From positions 1 through 6,030 of the forward strand of contig JAZSOD010000054.1 in NCBI GenBank assembly GCA_045536775.1: a stretch of 6,030 bases of DNA, read 5' to 3'. How positions within the stretch are numbered: position 1 is the stretch's first letter; the number at the start of each line of letters is the position of its first letter. Positions 1-5,618 of the stretch are shown piece by piece. Source of the stretch: UBA4717 sp045536775 (GTDB lineage: Bacteria; Bacillota; Clostridia; Oscillospirales; CAG-272). The notes under the pieces were generated by a model that was not told the origin of the DNA, searched no databases, and saw only the letters and a list, made by a program, of their open reading frames with translations. Position numbers and translations under genes: made by a program.

Positions 1-15
1 CTTCGATAACCTTCC
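1..15 (-). tRNA. Partial tRNA-Ser-like 5' end, cut by left edge
   Basis: Read on the minus strand from 15 to 1, the bases GGAAGGTTATCGAAG fit a 7-nt acceptor strand, the TA at positions 8-9, and the TCG start of a serine-type D arm. The gene would continue beyond the left edge, so neither anticodon nor 3' half can be seen. It may be a complete tRNA-Ser gene or another fragment like the one at 158-175. The identity rests on similarity to clostridial tRNA-Ser 5' halves as I know them. Confidence 0.35.
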
Positions 16-22
16 GTATTAA
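1..22 (-). repeat. 22-bp imperfect direct repeat, copy 2
   Basis: This segment matches 161-182 at 19 of 22 positions. Both copies read TTAATACGGA then a variable stretch then TATCGAAG on the minus strand, so the identity reaches 7 nt upstream of the tRNA-like start. That favours a duplication that included flanking DNA over two independently placed tRNA genes. Confidence 0.7.
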
Positions 23-157
23 CTTGCTCGGCTCCGCCTCGTTATGCCCTGTTGCGGTGCCCGAAAGATCATCGCAACCGCAGGTGCTCGATCTCTTCGA
101 CCGCTGCCACTCCTTTTTGCTCGCTTCATCTGCCACCGGCAGCGCTCGCAAACGTCC

Positions 158-175
158 CCACTTCGATACCTCTCC
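158..175 (-). pseudogene. tRNA-Ser-like 5' fragment, interrupted in the D loop
   Basis: On the minus strand the bases GGAGAGGTATCGAAGTGG match the start of a clostridial tRNA-Ser: a GGAGAGG acceptor strand, TA, then TCG opening the D stem. About 110 nt later (49 down to 34) comes GGCATAACGAGGCGG, which resembles the other half of the same D arm (CATAA, CGA closing the D stem, then an anticodon-stem strand). No anticodon stem-loop, T arm (GTTCGAATC) or matching CCTCTCC acceptor 3' strand is found before the left edge. It therefore looks like a broken or duplicated tRNA 5' half, not a working gene. It lies about 40 nt downstream of a consensus promoter, as a real tRNA would. Confidence 0.4.
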
Positions 176-182
176 GTATTAA
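161..182 (-). repeat. 22-bp imperfect direct repeat, copy 1
   Basis: Partner of the repeat at 1-22, with a period of 160 bp. It lies downstream of the minus-strand promoter at 222-250 and contains the start of the tRNA-Ser-like fragment. Confidence 0.7.
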
Positions 183-221
183 ATTTCACGATTGCTTTGC
201 CGTTACCAACAAAGCCTAAAC

Positions 222-250
222 ATTATATCACACGCATACGGGTTTGTCAA
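222..250 (-). promoter_or_regulatory. Perfect sigma-A promoter, leftward
   Basis: On the minus strand the -35 box TTGACA (245-250) and -10 box TATAAT (222-227) both match the consensus exactly, with a 17-nt spacer. Transcription would start near 214-216 and run left through a small leader hairpin into the tRNA-Ser-like 5' end at 175. Such a strong promoter suits a stable RNA gene. Nothing else on the minus strand explains it. Confidence 0.85.
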
Positions 251-300
251 GTGTGCAAAAATAAAAATACAAGTAAATCGCACACTTTTCGCTCAGTTCA

Positions 301-329
301 TTGACTTTGCTCGAGGCAGGTGATATAAT
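301..329 (+). promoter_or_regulatory. Promoter of the zinc-ribbon gene
   Basis: The -35 TTGACT (301-306), a 17-nt spacer and -10 TATAAT (324-329) precede the ATG at 376, leaving a 5' untranslated region of about 40 nt. It sits back to back with the leftward promoter at 222-250. Confidence 0.8.
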
Positions 330-375
330 TAACTCAAATCACATTGAAATCTCCTGATATTGAAAGGAAAACGTA

Positions 376-1032
376 ATGGTTATTACACCCAAGCAAACAA
401 ATATTGCATACCGTTGCCCCGTGTGCGGACAGGGCGTAAAGAGTGTTGTCGGCATTTTTTCTCTCACGGGTGACCGTATGCGTCTTAAGTGTCCGTGCGG
501 CGGCAGCTTTCTCAACATTGATAAGGCAAAGGAAGGCAAGTACACCATAACCACCCCCTGCGCTATGTGCGGAAACGAGCACAAATTCACTCTCGCTCAG
601 GACTCCTTCTTCAAAAAGGAGCTTTTCAAATATCCTTGCACATACACGGGAATTGATTCTTGCTTTATCGGTGTTGAAGAAAAGGTGGAGGCGGCTCTTG
701 ACGAGAACGAAAAGGAGGTAGTCGAGCTTTACAAGAGTATGGGCATCGAAAATCCCGAGGATATGCTCCCGCACAAGAATCCCGAGCCCGAGGAGGAAGA
801 GGACACAGTCGAGGACGTTGACGTTCTTGACACTATAATTTTCGTGCTCCGTGACCTTCTCGAAACAGATTCAATAAAATGCAAATGTGACACTCAGGAC
901 CTTGACTACACCCTTTGCAACGGCTACGTCAAGGTGTTCTGCAAAAACTGTGAGGCAAGCGCTGATATTCCTGCGCTCGGACGTCACGATGCGGACGATT
1001 TTCTTGAATGTTACGAGCTTGAGCTTAAATAA
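376..1032 (+). CDS. Multi-cysteine zinc-ribbon protein, function unknown
   Basis: I do not recognise a named family. The 218-residue protein has no signal peptide or membrane segment and is probably cytoplasmic. Its cysteines fall in paired clusters typical of zinc ribbons: CPVC at 14-17 with CPC at 39-41; CAMC at 62-65 with C88 and C96; and a C-terminal set of CKC at 169-171, C181 and CKNC at 189-192. A strongly acidic linker (about 137-149, PEPEEEED) separates an N-terminal metal-binding half from the C-terminal one. The start is supported by AAAGGA (364-369 area) seven bases upstream of the ATG and by the promoter at 301-329. Multi-ribbon proteins of this kind often bind nucleic acid or proteins, but that is only a family-level guess. 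It is followed by a structured leader and a micropeptide, with no terminator seen between, so readthrough is possible. Confidence 0.85.
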   Translation: MVITPKQTNIAYRCPVCGQGVKSVVGIFSLTGDRMRLKCPCGGSFLNIDKAKEGKYTITTPCAMCGNEHKFTLAQDSFFKKELFKYPCTYTGIDSCFIGVEEKVEAALDENEKEVVELYKSMGIENPEDMLPHKNPEPEEEEDTVEDVDVLDTIIFVLRDLLETDSIKCKCDTQDLDYTLCNGYVKVFCKNCEASADIPALGRHDADDFLECYELELK

Positions 1033-1047
1033 GTAGCAAAAACTGTT

Positions 1048-1188
1048 GTCGGGCATAAGATAATAGCAGAGAGTCAAAAGCTCTCGGCTGCGTACATAGC
1101 AGCTTGCCCGGCGAGAAATAGCGCCGGTTTAACGGGGCTGTTTTTCCGCCGAAGGCAGTTCTCTTGCAATTTCAAACGGCGGAGAAAC
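1048..1188 (+). ncRNA. Structured RNA leader before the micropeptide
   Basis: Several strong pairings can be drawn. GTCGGGCA (1048-1055) pairs with TGCCCGGC (1105-1112), enclosing GAGAG (1069-1073) / CTCTC (1081-1085) and GCAG (1066-1069) / CTGC (1088-1091). An alternative hairpin CCGGCG (1108-1113) / CGCCGG (1122-1127) uses the same bases as the outer stem, and GCTGC (1087-1091) / GCAGC (1099-1103) competes with the inner one, so the folds are mutually exclusive. A third stem of 12 pairs with one G-U, 1140-1151 with 1177-1188, ends exactly where the micropeptide's Shine-Dalgarno begins. This layout fits a riboswitch or translational leader, but I could not match it to any class I know (T-box, THF, c-di-GMP, fluoride, guanidine, cobalamin). 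It could instead be an independent small RNA or the 3' UTR of the upstream gene. Confidence 0.5.
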
Positions 1189-1200
1189 GGAGCTTATATG

Positions 1201-1299
1201 ATGAACAACAACTGTCTTTGCAATATTTTCGACGATAAGTGCATCTGGATCATAATCATAGCGCTGCTTATACTTTTCTGCTGCTGCGGTGGTTGCTGA
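1201..1299 (+). CDS. Cysteine-rich hydrophobic micropeptide, 32 aa
   Basis: The peptide starts MNNNCLCNIFDD and continues into a hydrophobic helix of about 12 residues (IWIIIIALLILF, 16-27), ending in CCCGGC. Six of 32 residues are cysteine. It resembles tiny clostridial proteins that databases label as chorion-class high-cysteine proteins, a name with no functional meaning. The helix suggests a short membrane-associated peptide with cysteines on both sides. An ATG also lies at 1198, which would give 33 residues; GGAG at 1189-1192 is 5 nt from the first ATG and 8 nt from the second, so I prefer 1201. The gene sits between a structured leader and a strong terminator, which supports it being real. 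Its role is unknown. Confidence 0.7.
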   Translation: MNNNCLCNIFDDKCIWIIIIALLILFCCCGGC

Positions 1300-1323
1300 T
1301 CTGAAATAAGGAAACGAAAAAGG

Positions 1324-1353
1324 TGCGGGAGGCGTAATGCCTCCCGCATTTTT
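1324..1353 (+). terminator. Rho-independent terminator
   Basis: TGCGGGAGGC (1324-1333) pairs perfectly with GCCTCCCGCA (1339-1348) around the loop GTAAT, followed by five T residues. It closes the zinc-ribbon / leader / micropeptide unit before the proC promoter. Confidence 0.92.
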
Positions 1354-1367
1354 GTGTTGGCTACCAC

Positions 1368-1396
1368 TTGAAAAAATATGGAATATGTTGTATAAT
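1368..1396 (+). promoter_or_regulatory. proC promoter
   Basis: TTGAAA (1368-1373), a 17-nt spacer and TATAAT (1391-1396) lie 37 nt upstream of the proC start and just after the preceding terminator, so proC is a separate transcription unit. Confidence 0.85.
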
Positions 1397-1432
1397 AAGC
1401 TCGAGCAATAAGCTTGCGAAAGGAATTATGTT

Positions 1433-2239
1433 ATGAGATACGAGTACGGATTTATCGGATGCGGTAATATGGGCGGTGCTATCGTCAAGGCTGTATCAAA
1501 GCAGGTTGACGGTGCGAGGATATGTATCTGTGACCGTGATACCGCGAAGTGCGATGCCTTGGCGAAGGAATGCGGCGTTAGCATTGAGGATATAATTGAT
1601 CTTGCGAAGGAGAGCAGACACATAGTGCTCGGAGTCAAGCCTCAGATGATGGCTGACACGCTTGCAGAGATAAAGGATATTTTAGCTGACAGAGAAGAAG
1701 CGTTTATTCTTGTTACCATGGCGGCGGGTATCACTATGGACAAGCTCTGCGAGATGGCAGGCGGCGAATATCCCGTGATCAGAATTATGCCTAATACGCC
1801 CGTTGCGGTAGGAGAGGGTGTGGTTCTGTATACTGCTAACTCCAAGGTTTCCGATGCAGACGTTTCCGACTTCAGATTCGATATGGCTAAGGCAGGACTC
1901 GTTTCCGAGCTTCCCGAAAAGCTTATTGATGCCGGCAGCGCGGTTTCGGGCTGCGGACCTGCATTCGTATGTATGATGATAGAGGCTCTTGCCGACGGCG
2001 GTGTCGAGTGCGGACTTCCGCGTGACAAGGCGCTTGACTTTGCGGCAAAGACCTTTATGGGTACGGCGGCGCTCCTTCTTGAAACGGGGAAGCACCCCGG
2101 CAAGCTTAAGGACGAGGTTTGCAGTCCGGGAGGAACTACCATTGAGGGTGTTCACGCACTTGAGTCGGGTAAGCTTCGTGGCACGGTAATGGATGCAGTA
2201 AAGGCAGCTTACGAAAAGAATTTCAAGCTTATTAAATAG
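1433..2239 (+). CDS. proC: Pyrroline-5-carboxylate reductase
   Basis: ProC reduces 1-pyrroline-5-carboxylate to L-proline with NAD(P)H, the last step of proline synthesis, in the cytoplasm. The 268-residue length is normal for the family. The N-terminal Rossmann fold shows the dinucleotide motif GFIGCGNMGGA at 6-16 and the conserved VKPQ at 68-71. MPNTPVAVGEG follows at 119-129, and the C-terminal dimerisation and substrate-binding domain carries SGCGPAFV at 172-179 and PGGTTIEGVHALE at 232-244. The usual SGSGPA motif has Cys for the second Ser here (residue 174). The ATG is supported by AAAGGA at 1419-1424, 8 nt upstream. It is monocistronic: own promoter, no proA/proB in the window, and a terminator before the convergent ackA. 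Confidence 0.97.
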   Translation: MRYEYGFIGCGNMGGAIVKAVSKQVDGARICICDRDTAKCDALAKECGVSIEDIIDLAKESRHIVLGVKPQMMADTLAEIKDILADREEAFILVTMAAGITMDKLCEMAGGEYPVIRIMPNTPVAVGEGVVLYTANSKVSDADVSDFRFDMAKAGLVSELPEKLIDAGSAVSGCGPAFVCMMIEALADGGVECGLPRDKALDFAAKTFMGTAALLLETGKHPGKLKDEVCSPGGTTIEGVHALESGKLRGTVMDAVKAAYEKNFKLIK

Positions 2240-2284
2240 CCCTCTCATTCGGCATTCGCTGACACCTCTCCCGACGGGAGAGCC
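2240..2284. repeat. Small palindromic intergenic repeat
   Basis: Immediately after the proC stop codon comes CCCTCTC, then a short imperfect hairpin (TCGGC/GCTGA area, 2250-2262), then a perfect 7-bp hairpin CTCTCCC (2266-2272) / GGGAGAG (2276-2282) with loop GAC. This arrangement resembles short interspersed palindromic elements scattered between genes in gut Clostridia. Only one copy is in the window, so its repeated nature is inferred from memory of such elements. Confidence 0.5.
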
Positions 2285-2305
2285 TATGGTGAAAAGTTTC
2301 GACGT

Positions 2306-2338
2306 AAAAAAACGGTTCGCGCTTTGCGAACCGTTTTT
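2306..2338. terminator. Bidirectional terminator between proC and ackA
   Basis: Seven A residues (2306-2312), stem CGGTTCGC (2313-2320) / GCGAACCG (2326-2333), loop GCTTT and five T residues (2334-2338). With A tract and T tract on opposite sides it can stop proC on the plus strand and ackA on the minus strand, as expected between convergent genes. It ends 12 bp from the ackA stop codon. Confidence 0.93.
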
Positions 2339-2349
2339 ATGTATTTTAA

Positions 2350-3564
2350 TCACTTTACAGACTTTGCGATAGCTTCTGTATCTCTTGCGATAACAAGCTC
2401 TTCGTCTGTCGGAATTACGTAAATTACAACCTTGGAGTCCTCGGCAGAAATCTTAACGATGTTGCCCTGACACTTTGTAGCGTCATTTTTTTCCGGGTCA
2501 AGCTTGATTCCGTAATATTCCATATCCTTACAGATGAGTTCACGGATGAGGGGGGTGTTCTCGCCGATACCTGCTGTGAATACGATAGCGTCAAGACCAT
2601 TCATTGCAGCGGTATAAGATCCGATGAACTTCTTTATCTGGTATGCGAGGATCTTCATTGTCTTTACGCAATCGGGCTGACCTGCAAAGTAGCCGTCCTC
2701 AATGTCACGGCAGTCGCCCGAAATTCCGGATACGCCCAGGAAGCCGCACTTCTTGTTCATGAAGTTGTTCATTTCGTCGGGAGTGAAGCCTTCCTTTTCC
2801 ATTACGAAGGGAACGATAGCGGGGTCGATAGAGCCGCAACGTGTACCCATAATGAAGCCGTCAAGGGGAGTAAAGCCCATACTTGTGTCGATAACCTTGC
2901 CGCCCTTAACTGCGGAGATGGACGAGCCGTTTCCGAGATGGCAGGTGATGATCTTAGTGTCCTCGGCAGGCTTGTCGAGAAGCTCAAGCATCTTGCCTGA
3001 AACGTATCTGTGGGAGGTACCGTGGAAGCCGTAACGGCGGATGTGGTACTTTTCGCACATATCCTTGGGAAGCGGATAAGTATAAGCCTCCTCGGGCATT
3101 GTTGCGTGAAACGCTGTGTCCATAACGATTATCTGAGGCTTGCCGGGCATAACCTCCATACAGCCCTTGATACCCATAAGGTGAGCGGCAGTGTGGAGAG
3201 GAGCGAGGTCAAGACAGCCCTCGAGCTTCTTAATGACTTCATCGTCAATGAGTACGCTCTCCTTGAGGGTAGCGCCGCCATGGACGATTCTGTGACCTAC
3301 CGCTTCAATGTCATCCATTGACTTGATGCAGCCGTGAACGGGGTCGGTAAGATACTTAATTACGATTCTTGTTGCATCTGCGTGGTTGGGCATTACGATG
3401 TCAAGCTTTACGTTGAGATCGGGATTGTCGGGGAGCTTGTGGGTAAAGATACCGCCGTCGCCGATTCTTTCGCAGATACCCTTCGCGAGCACCTTCTCAT
3501 TGTCCATATCGAAAAGCTGATACTTGAGAGAGGAGCTTCCTGCGTTAACTACGAGTACGTTCAT
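2350..3564 (-). CDS. ackA: Acetate kinase
   Basis: AckA converts acetyl phosphate and ADP to acetate and ATP, the energy-yielding end of acetate fermentation; it is reversible and cytoplasmic. The 404-residue length is typical. The ASKHA-fold motifs are all present: VNAGSSSLKYQLFD at 6-19, HRIVHGG at 91-97, MDTAFHATMPEEAY at 148-161, YGFHGTSHRYVS at 178-189, CHLGNGSS at 208-215, GTRCGSIDP at 240-248 and FTAGIGEN at 329-336. Residues matching the known catalytic set are N7, R92, D149, H181, R242 and a C-terminal glutamate in TDEEL (386-390). GGAGGA (3571-3576) lies 6 nt before the ATG. The usual partner pta (phosphotransacetylase) is not adjacent on either side. tmcAL is divergent and proC convergent. 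Confidence 0.98.
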   Translation of the reverse strand: MNVLVVNAGSSSLKYQLFDMDNEKVLAKGICERIGDGGIFTHKLPDNPDLNVKLDIVMPNHADATRIVIKYLTDPVHGCIKSMDDIEAVGHRIVHGGATLKESVLIDDEVIKKLEGCLDLAPLHTAAHLMGIKGCMEVMPGKPQIIVMDTAFHATMPEEAYTYPLPKDMCEKYHIRRYGFHGTSHRYVSGKMLELLDKPAEDTKIITCHLGNGSSISAVKGGKVIDTSMGFTPLDGFIMGTRCGSIDPAIVPFVMEKEGFTPDEMNNFMNKKCGFLGVSGISGDCRDIEDGYFAGQPDCVKTMKILAYQIKKFIGSYTAAMNGLDAIVFTAGIGENTPLIRELICKDMEYYGIKLDPEKNDATKCQGNIVKISAEDSKVVIYVIPTDEELVIARDTEAIAKSVK

Positions 3565-3631
3565 TTTTATTCCTCCGTGGATTGCAAAATTTTAATTATT
3601 GTGTTACAATGTAAACAAACGATACGAATAC

Positions 3632-3660
3632 ATTATACTATCTTTTTTCTCCAATATCAA
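3632..3660 (-). promoter_or_regulatory. ackA promoter
   Basis: On the minus strand TTGATA (3655-3660), a 17-nt spacer and TATAAT (3632-3637) give a leader of about 60 nt before the ackA start. On the plus strand a weaker TAAACA (3612-3617), 16 nt, TATACT (3634-3639) may serve tmcAL. Its -10 would overlap the ackA -10, so the two genes could compete for polymerase. Confidence 0.75.
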
Positions 3661-3697
3661 GAGATAAAGTAAATTTTTTGAGGAGATTTGATAAAAA

Positions 3698-4897
3698 TTG
3701 AAGACTGTTGCGATAATTTGCGAATATAATCCTCTGCATTCGGGACACGAATATCAGATAAAAAGAATAAAGGAAGAATACGGCGGGGCGAGAATCGTTG
3801 CGGTGATGTCGGGAGAGCTTGTGCAGCGTGCGGACGTTGCGGTGTTCTCACGCGGAGTTCGCGCTGAAGCGGCGCTTGCCGCGGGATGTGACCTCGTTTT
3901 AGAGCTTCCGTTCCCCTACTCGTATTCAAGCGCCGAGTATTTTGCACGTGCAGGGGTGTATATAGCCGAAGCCACAGGCGTGTGCGACACGCTTTCGTTC
4001 GGAAGTGAGCTCGGTGATATCGATACCCTGACAAGCTACTGTGACGTTCTCCGCGACGAAGCATTTCGCGCAGAAGTGGAAAAAGCCAAGGAGGCTGACA
4101 AAAGCCTCGGTCATCTTAAGGCGGTCTGCGAAGTGTCCGAACGTCTTTGCGGTAAGGAGTTTGCAGACGCGATATCGTCGCCGAACAACATTCTCGCTCT
4201 CGAATACGTGAAGGCGGTGCGCGAGCTTGAAAGCAAACTTGAGCTTCACACTGTGCGGCGTGAGGGCGACGGCTACAATGACGTCAGCGGAGAAGGGCGG
4301 TTTGTCAGCGCGACCTATCTGCGCGAGCTGATATCGGATGGAAAGGAAATATCGGGCTTTGTTCCGACAGTATGCGAGGAGCTTTACCGCAAAGCGACAG
4401 AGTCGGGCGCGGTGTCGGATATAAACCGTCTTGAAGCGGCAATACTTGCATATTTCCGTCTTGCCGATCCGCGTCAGCTTTCGGACTTTGCAGAAATGTC
4501 GGACGGACTCGAATTCAGGCTATGCGAGTGTGCGGCAACAGCCACAGGTCTTGATGAGTTTTTCTCTCTTGCCGCAACGAAAAAATACACGAACGCAAGA
4601 ATCAGACGCGCGGTTATATCAAGTCTGCTCGGCGTAGGTGAAGCCGATATGAAGGCTCTGCCTGCATACACCGCGGTGCTCGGCGCAAACAAAACGGGAC
4701 TTGAAATTCTGAAGGAAATGAAAAAAAGTGCGCGCATCCCTGTGATAACCAAGCCTGCAGACTACAAGAGTCACGGCGAGCGGGTGACGGCGGCATTTGA
4801 AAAGGCGCAAAGGGCACACGCCTTGTATTCACTGTCCCTTGAAAAAAAAGGAAGTGCCGACGAATTTATGAAATTCACACCTGTGATCATTAATTAA
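3698..4897 (+). CDS. tmcAL: tRNA(Met) cytidine acetate ligase (YlbM family)
   Basis: TmcAL uses ATP and acetate to make acetyl-AMP and acetylates the wobble cytidine (ac4C34) of elongator tRNA-Met, which sharpens AUG decoding. The protein has 399 residues, close to B. subtilis YlbM. The N-terminal nucleotidyltransferase-like domain shows ICEYNPLHSGH at 7-17 with its HxGH signature, MSGELVQRADVAVF at 37-50, ELPFPYSYSSAEYFA at 69-83 and LSFGSE at 99-104. PNNILALEY at 162-170 and SATYLREL at 204-211 follow, then the C-terminal KKYTNARIRRAV at 295-306. The start is TTG: an in-frame TAA at 3692-3694 rules out any upstream start and the family begins exactly at M-K-T-V. AGGAG (3681-3685) is 12 nt away, longer than optimal, so translation may be modest. 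It lies divergent from ackA, whose product acts on the same acetate pool. Confidence 0.95.
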   Translation: MKTVAIICEYNPLHSGHEYQIKRIKEEYGGARIVAVMSGELVQRADVAVFSRGVRAEAALAAGCDLVLELPFPYSYSSAEYFARAGVYIAEATGVCDTLSFGSELGDIDTLTSYCDVLRDEAFRAEVEKAKEADKSLGHLKAVCEVSERLCGKEFADAISSPNNILALEYVKAVRELESKLELHTVRREGDGYNDVSGEGRFVSATYLRELISDGKEISGFVPTVCEELYRKATESGAVSDINRLEAAILAYFRLADPRQLSDFAEMSDGLEFRLCECAATATGLDEFFSLAATKKYTNARIRRAVISSLLGVGEADMKALPAYTAVLGANKTGLEILKEMKKSARIPVITKPADYKSHGERVTAAFEKAQRAHALYSLSLEKKGSADEFMKFTPVIIN

Positions 4898-4907
4898 TCA
4901 AAAGCAC

Positions 4908-4936
4908 TTGCAAAACACGGCGAAAGAGTATACAAT
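4908..4936 (+). promoter_or_regulatory. Probable promoter of the VOC gene
   Basis: TTGCAA (4908-4913), a 17-nt spacer and TACAAT (4931-4936) lie just after the tmcAL stop codon. The match is fair, not perfect, and no terminator is seen after tmcAL, so the next gene may also be reached by readthrough. Confidence 0.55.
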
Positions 4937-4964
4937 TATGAAAAAATGACCGAAGGAGACAACA

Positions 4965-5372
4965 ATGGCAAACGATATAATTAAAGGACTGAAATTTCAT
5001 CACATAGGACTTAAGTGTAAGGATCTCGACAAATCCATTGATTTTTACTCAAACGTACTCGGCATGAAAAAGTACGCAGCATGGGGAGAGGGCGACAAGC
5101 GCATACAGATGCTCTCTATCGGCGACGGAGGTATTTTCGAGCTTTTCGCAGGCGGCGGTGATGCTTATGCCGACAACGGCAAATGGATACACCTTGCGAT
5201 GGAAACAGAGGATGTTGACGAAGCGTTTGAAATCGCGGTCAGAGGCGGAGCTGAGCCGCTTACATATCCTAAGAGTGTACCTCTTGCATCTGAACCCGAG
5301 AGAATGACCATCAGAATAGCATTTGTAAAAGGTCCCGACGGGGAAGAGCTTGAATTTTTCAAGGTGCTTTAA
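4965..5372 (+). CDS. VOC superfamily protein (glyoxalase I-like)
   Basis: A single-chain vicinal oxygen chelate protein of 135 residues, the usual size for a glyoxalase I-like monomer with two beta-alpha-beta-beta-beta modules. The candidate metal ligands stand where the fold requires them: H13 (FHHIGLK, 11-17), E59 (FELFAGG), H76 (WIHLAME, 74-80) and E130 (ELEFF, 128-132). FVKGPDGEELEFF at 120-132 is the classic C-terminal end of the family. With all four ligands present it is probably a metalloenzyme. Members detoxify methylglyoxal or act as epimerases or dioxygenases, and the substrate cannot be told from sequence. AAGGAG (4953-4958) is 6 nt before the ATG. It lies 67 bp downstream of tmcAL on the same strand; the link in function is unclear. 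Confidence 0.92.
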   Translation: MANDIIKGLKFHHIGLKCKDLDKSIDFYSNVLGMKKYAAWGEGDKRIQMLSIGDGGIFELFAGGGDAYADNGKWIHLAMETEDVDEAFEIAVRGGAEPLTYPKSVPLASEPERMTIRIAFVKGPDGEELEFFKVL

Positions 5373-5528
5373 GGGGGACTTGAAACACCAAGAAGAATTT
5401 GTGTTATTCGCGATCACTGCACAGCTCTGCCTCACATTGATAACGTTGACTTCAATTCAATATACATTAGGAACACTGAAAATATTTGATTTAACAATAC
5501 ACCCCTTACAATTAATGAATAAAATGTG

Positions 5529-5555
5529 ATTCGAAGGCGACTGCCGTCGAATTTT
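5529..5555 (+). terminator. Hairpin, possible weak terminator or operator
   Basis: ATTCGA (5529-5534) pairs with TCGAAT (5547-5552), and inside it GGC (5536-5538) pairs with GCC (5543-5545), around the loop GACT, with one A-G mismatch. Only three T residues follow, so as a terminator it would be weak. Its symmetry would also suit a DNA-binding site. Confidence 0.4.
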
Positions 5556-5597
5556 CCATATAATTTGTAATTTCTTGCCAAAGAATTGTAAGATATG

Positions 5598-5618
5598 AGT
5601 GGAAATGGAGCTTCCACT
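5598..5618. promoter_or_regulatory. Operator-like inverted repeat
   Basis: AGTGGAA (5598-5604) and TTCCACT (5612-5618) form perfect 7-bp arms around a 7-bp centre. The site covers the weak -35 box and most of the spacer of the lipoprotein promoter. A dimeric regulator bound here would block or remodel polymerase access. The regulator is not identified, and none is encoded in the window. Confidence 0.5.

Larger units (their letters stand above)
1..300. other. Gene-free region with tRNA-like fragments
   Basis: No convincing protein gene lies here: the longest open frames lack a ribosome binding site and their translations look like noise. The left 160 bases are GC-rich and full of short inverted repeats, for example CTGCC/GGCAG at 130-142, with GCTGCC at 103-108 able to pair alternatively with GGCAGC at 138-143. 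Bases 180-300 are AT-richer and hold a minus-strand promoter plus a leader hairpin (GCTTTG 194-199 / CAAAGC 210-215). The region appears to be transcribed leftward as RNA. Confidence 0.6.

Noticed and set aside
44..304. Open frame of 86 codons on the plus strand
   Set aside because: No ribosome binding site, low-complexity translation with no domain, and it overlaps the tRNA-like and promoter signals.
349..364. 16-bp similarity to the reverse strand of 3650-3665
   Set aside because: At 3650-3665 the match is part of the ackA -35 region while at 349-364 it is leader sequence; a short AT-rich coincidence is the simpler explanation.
334..774. Minus-strand open frame opposite the zinc-ribbon gene
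   Set aside because: Antisense to a gene with promoter, ribosome binding site and clear cysteine motifs; its own translation shows no family features.
1056..1064. GATAAT as a -10 box for the micropeptide
   Set aside because: No acceptable -35 element at proper spacing, and the bases fall inside the structured leader.
1682..2353. Long minus-strand open frames opposite proC
   Set aside because: proC is certain on the plus strand; the antisense frames are by-products of its codon usage and run across a terminator.
3010..3672. Plus-strand open frames opposite ackA and its promoter
   Set aside because: All acetate kinase motifs are on the minus strand, and the plus frames have no supporting start signals.
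5432..5617. Minus-strand 61-codon open frame in the gap before the lipoprotein gene
   Set aside because: GTG start without a ribosome binding site, and it lies over the inverted repeat and promoter elements.
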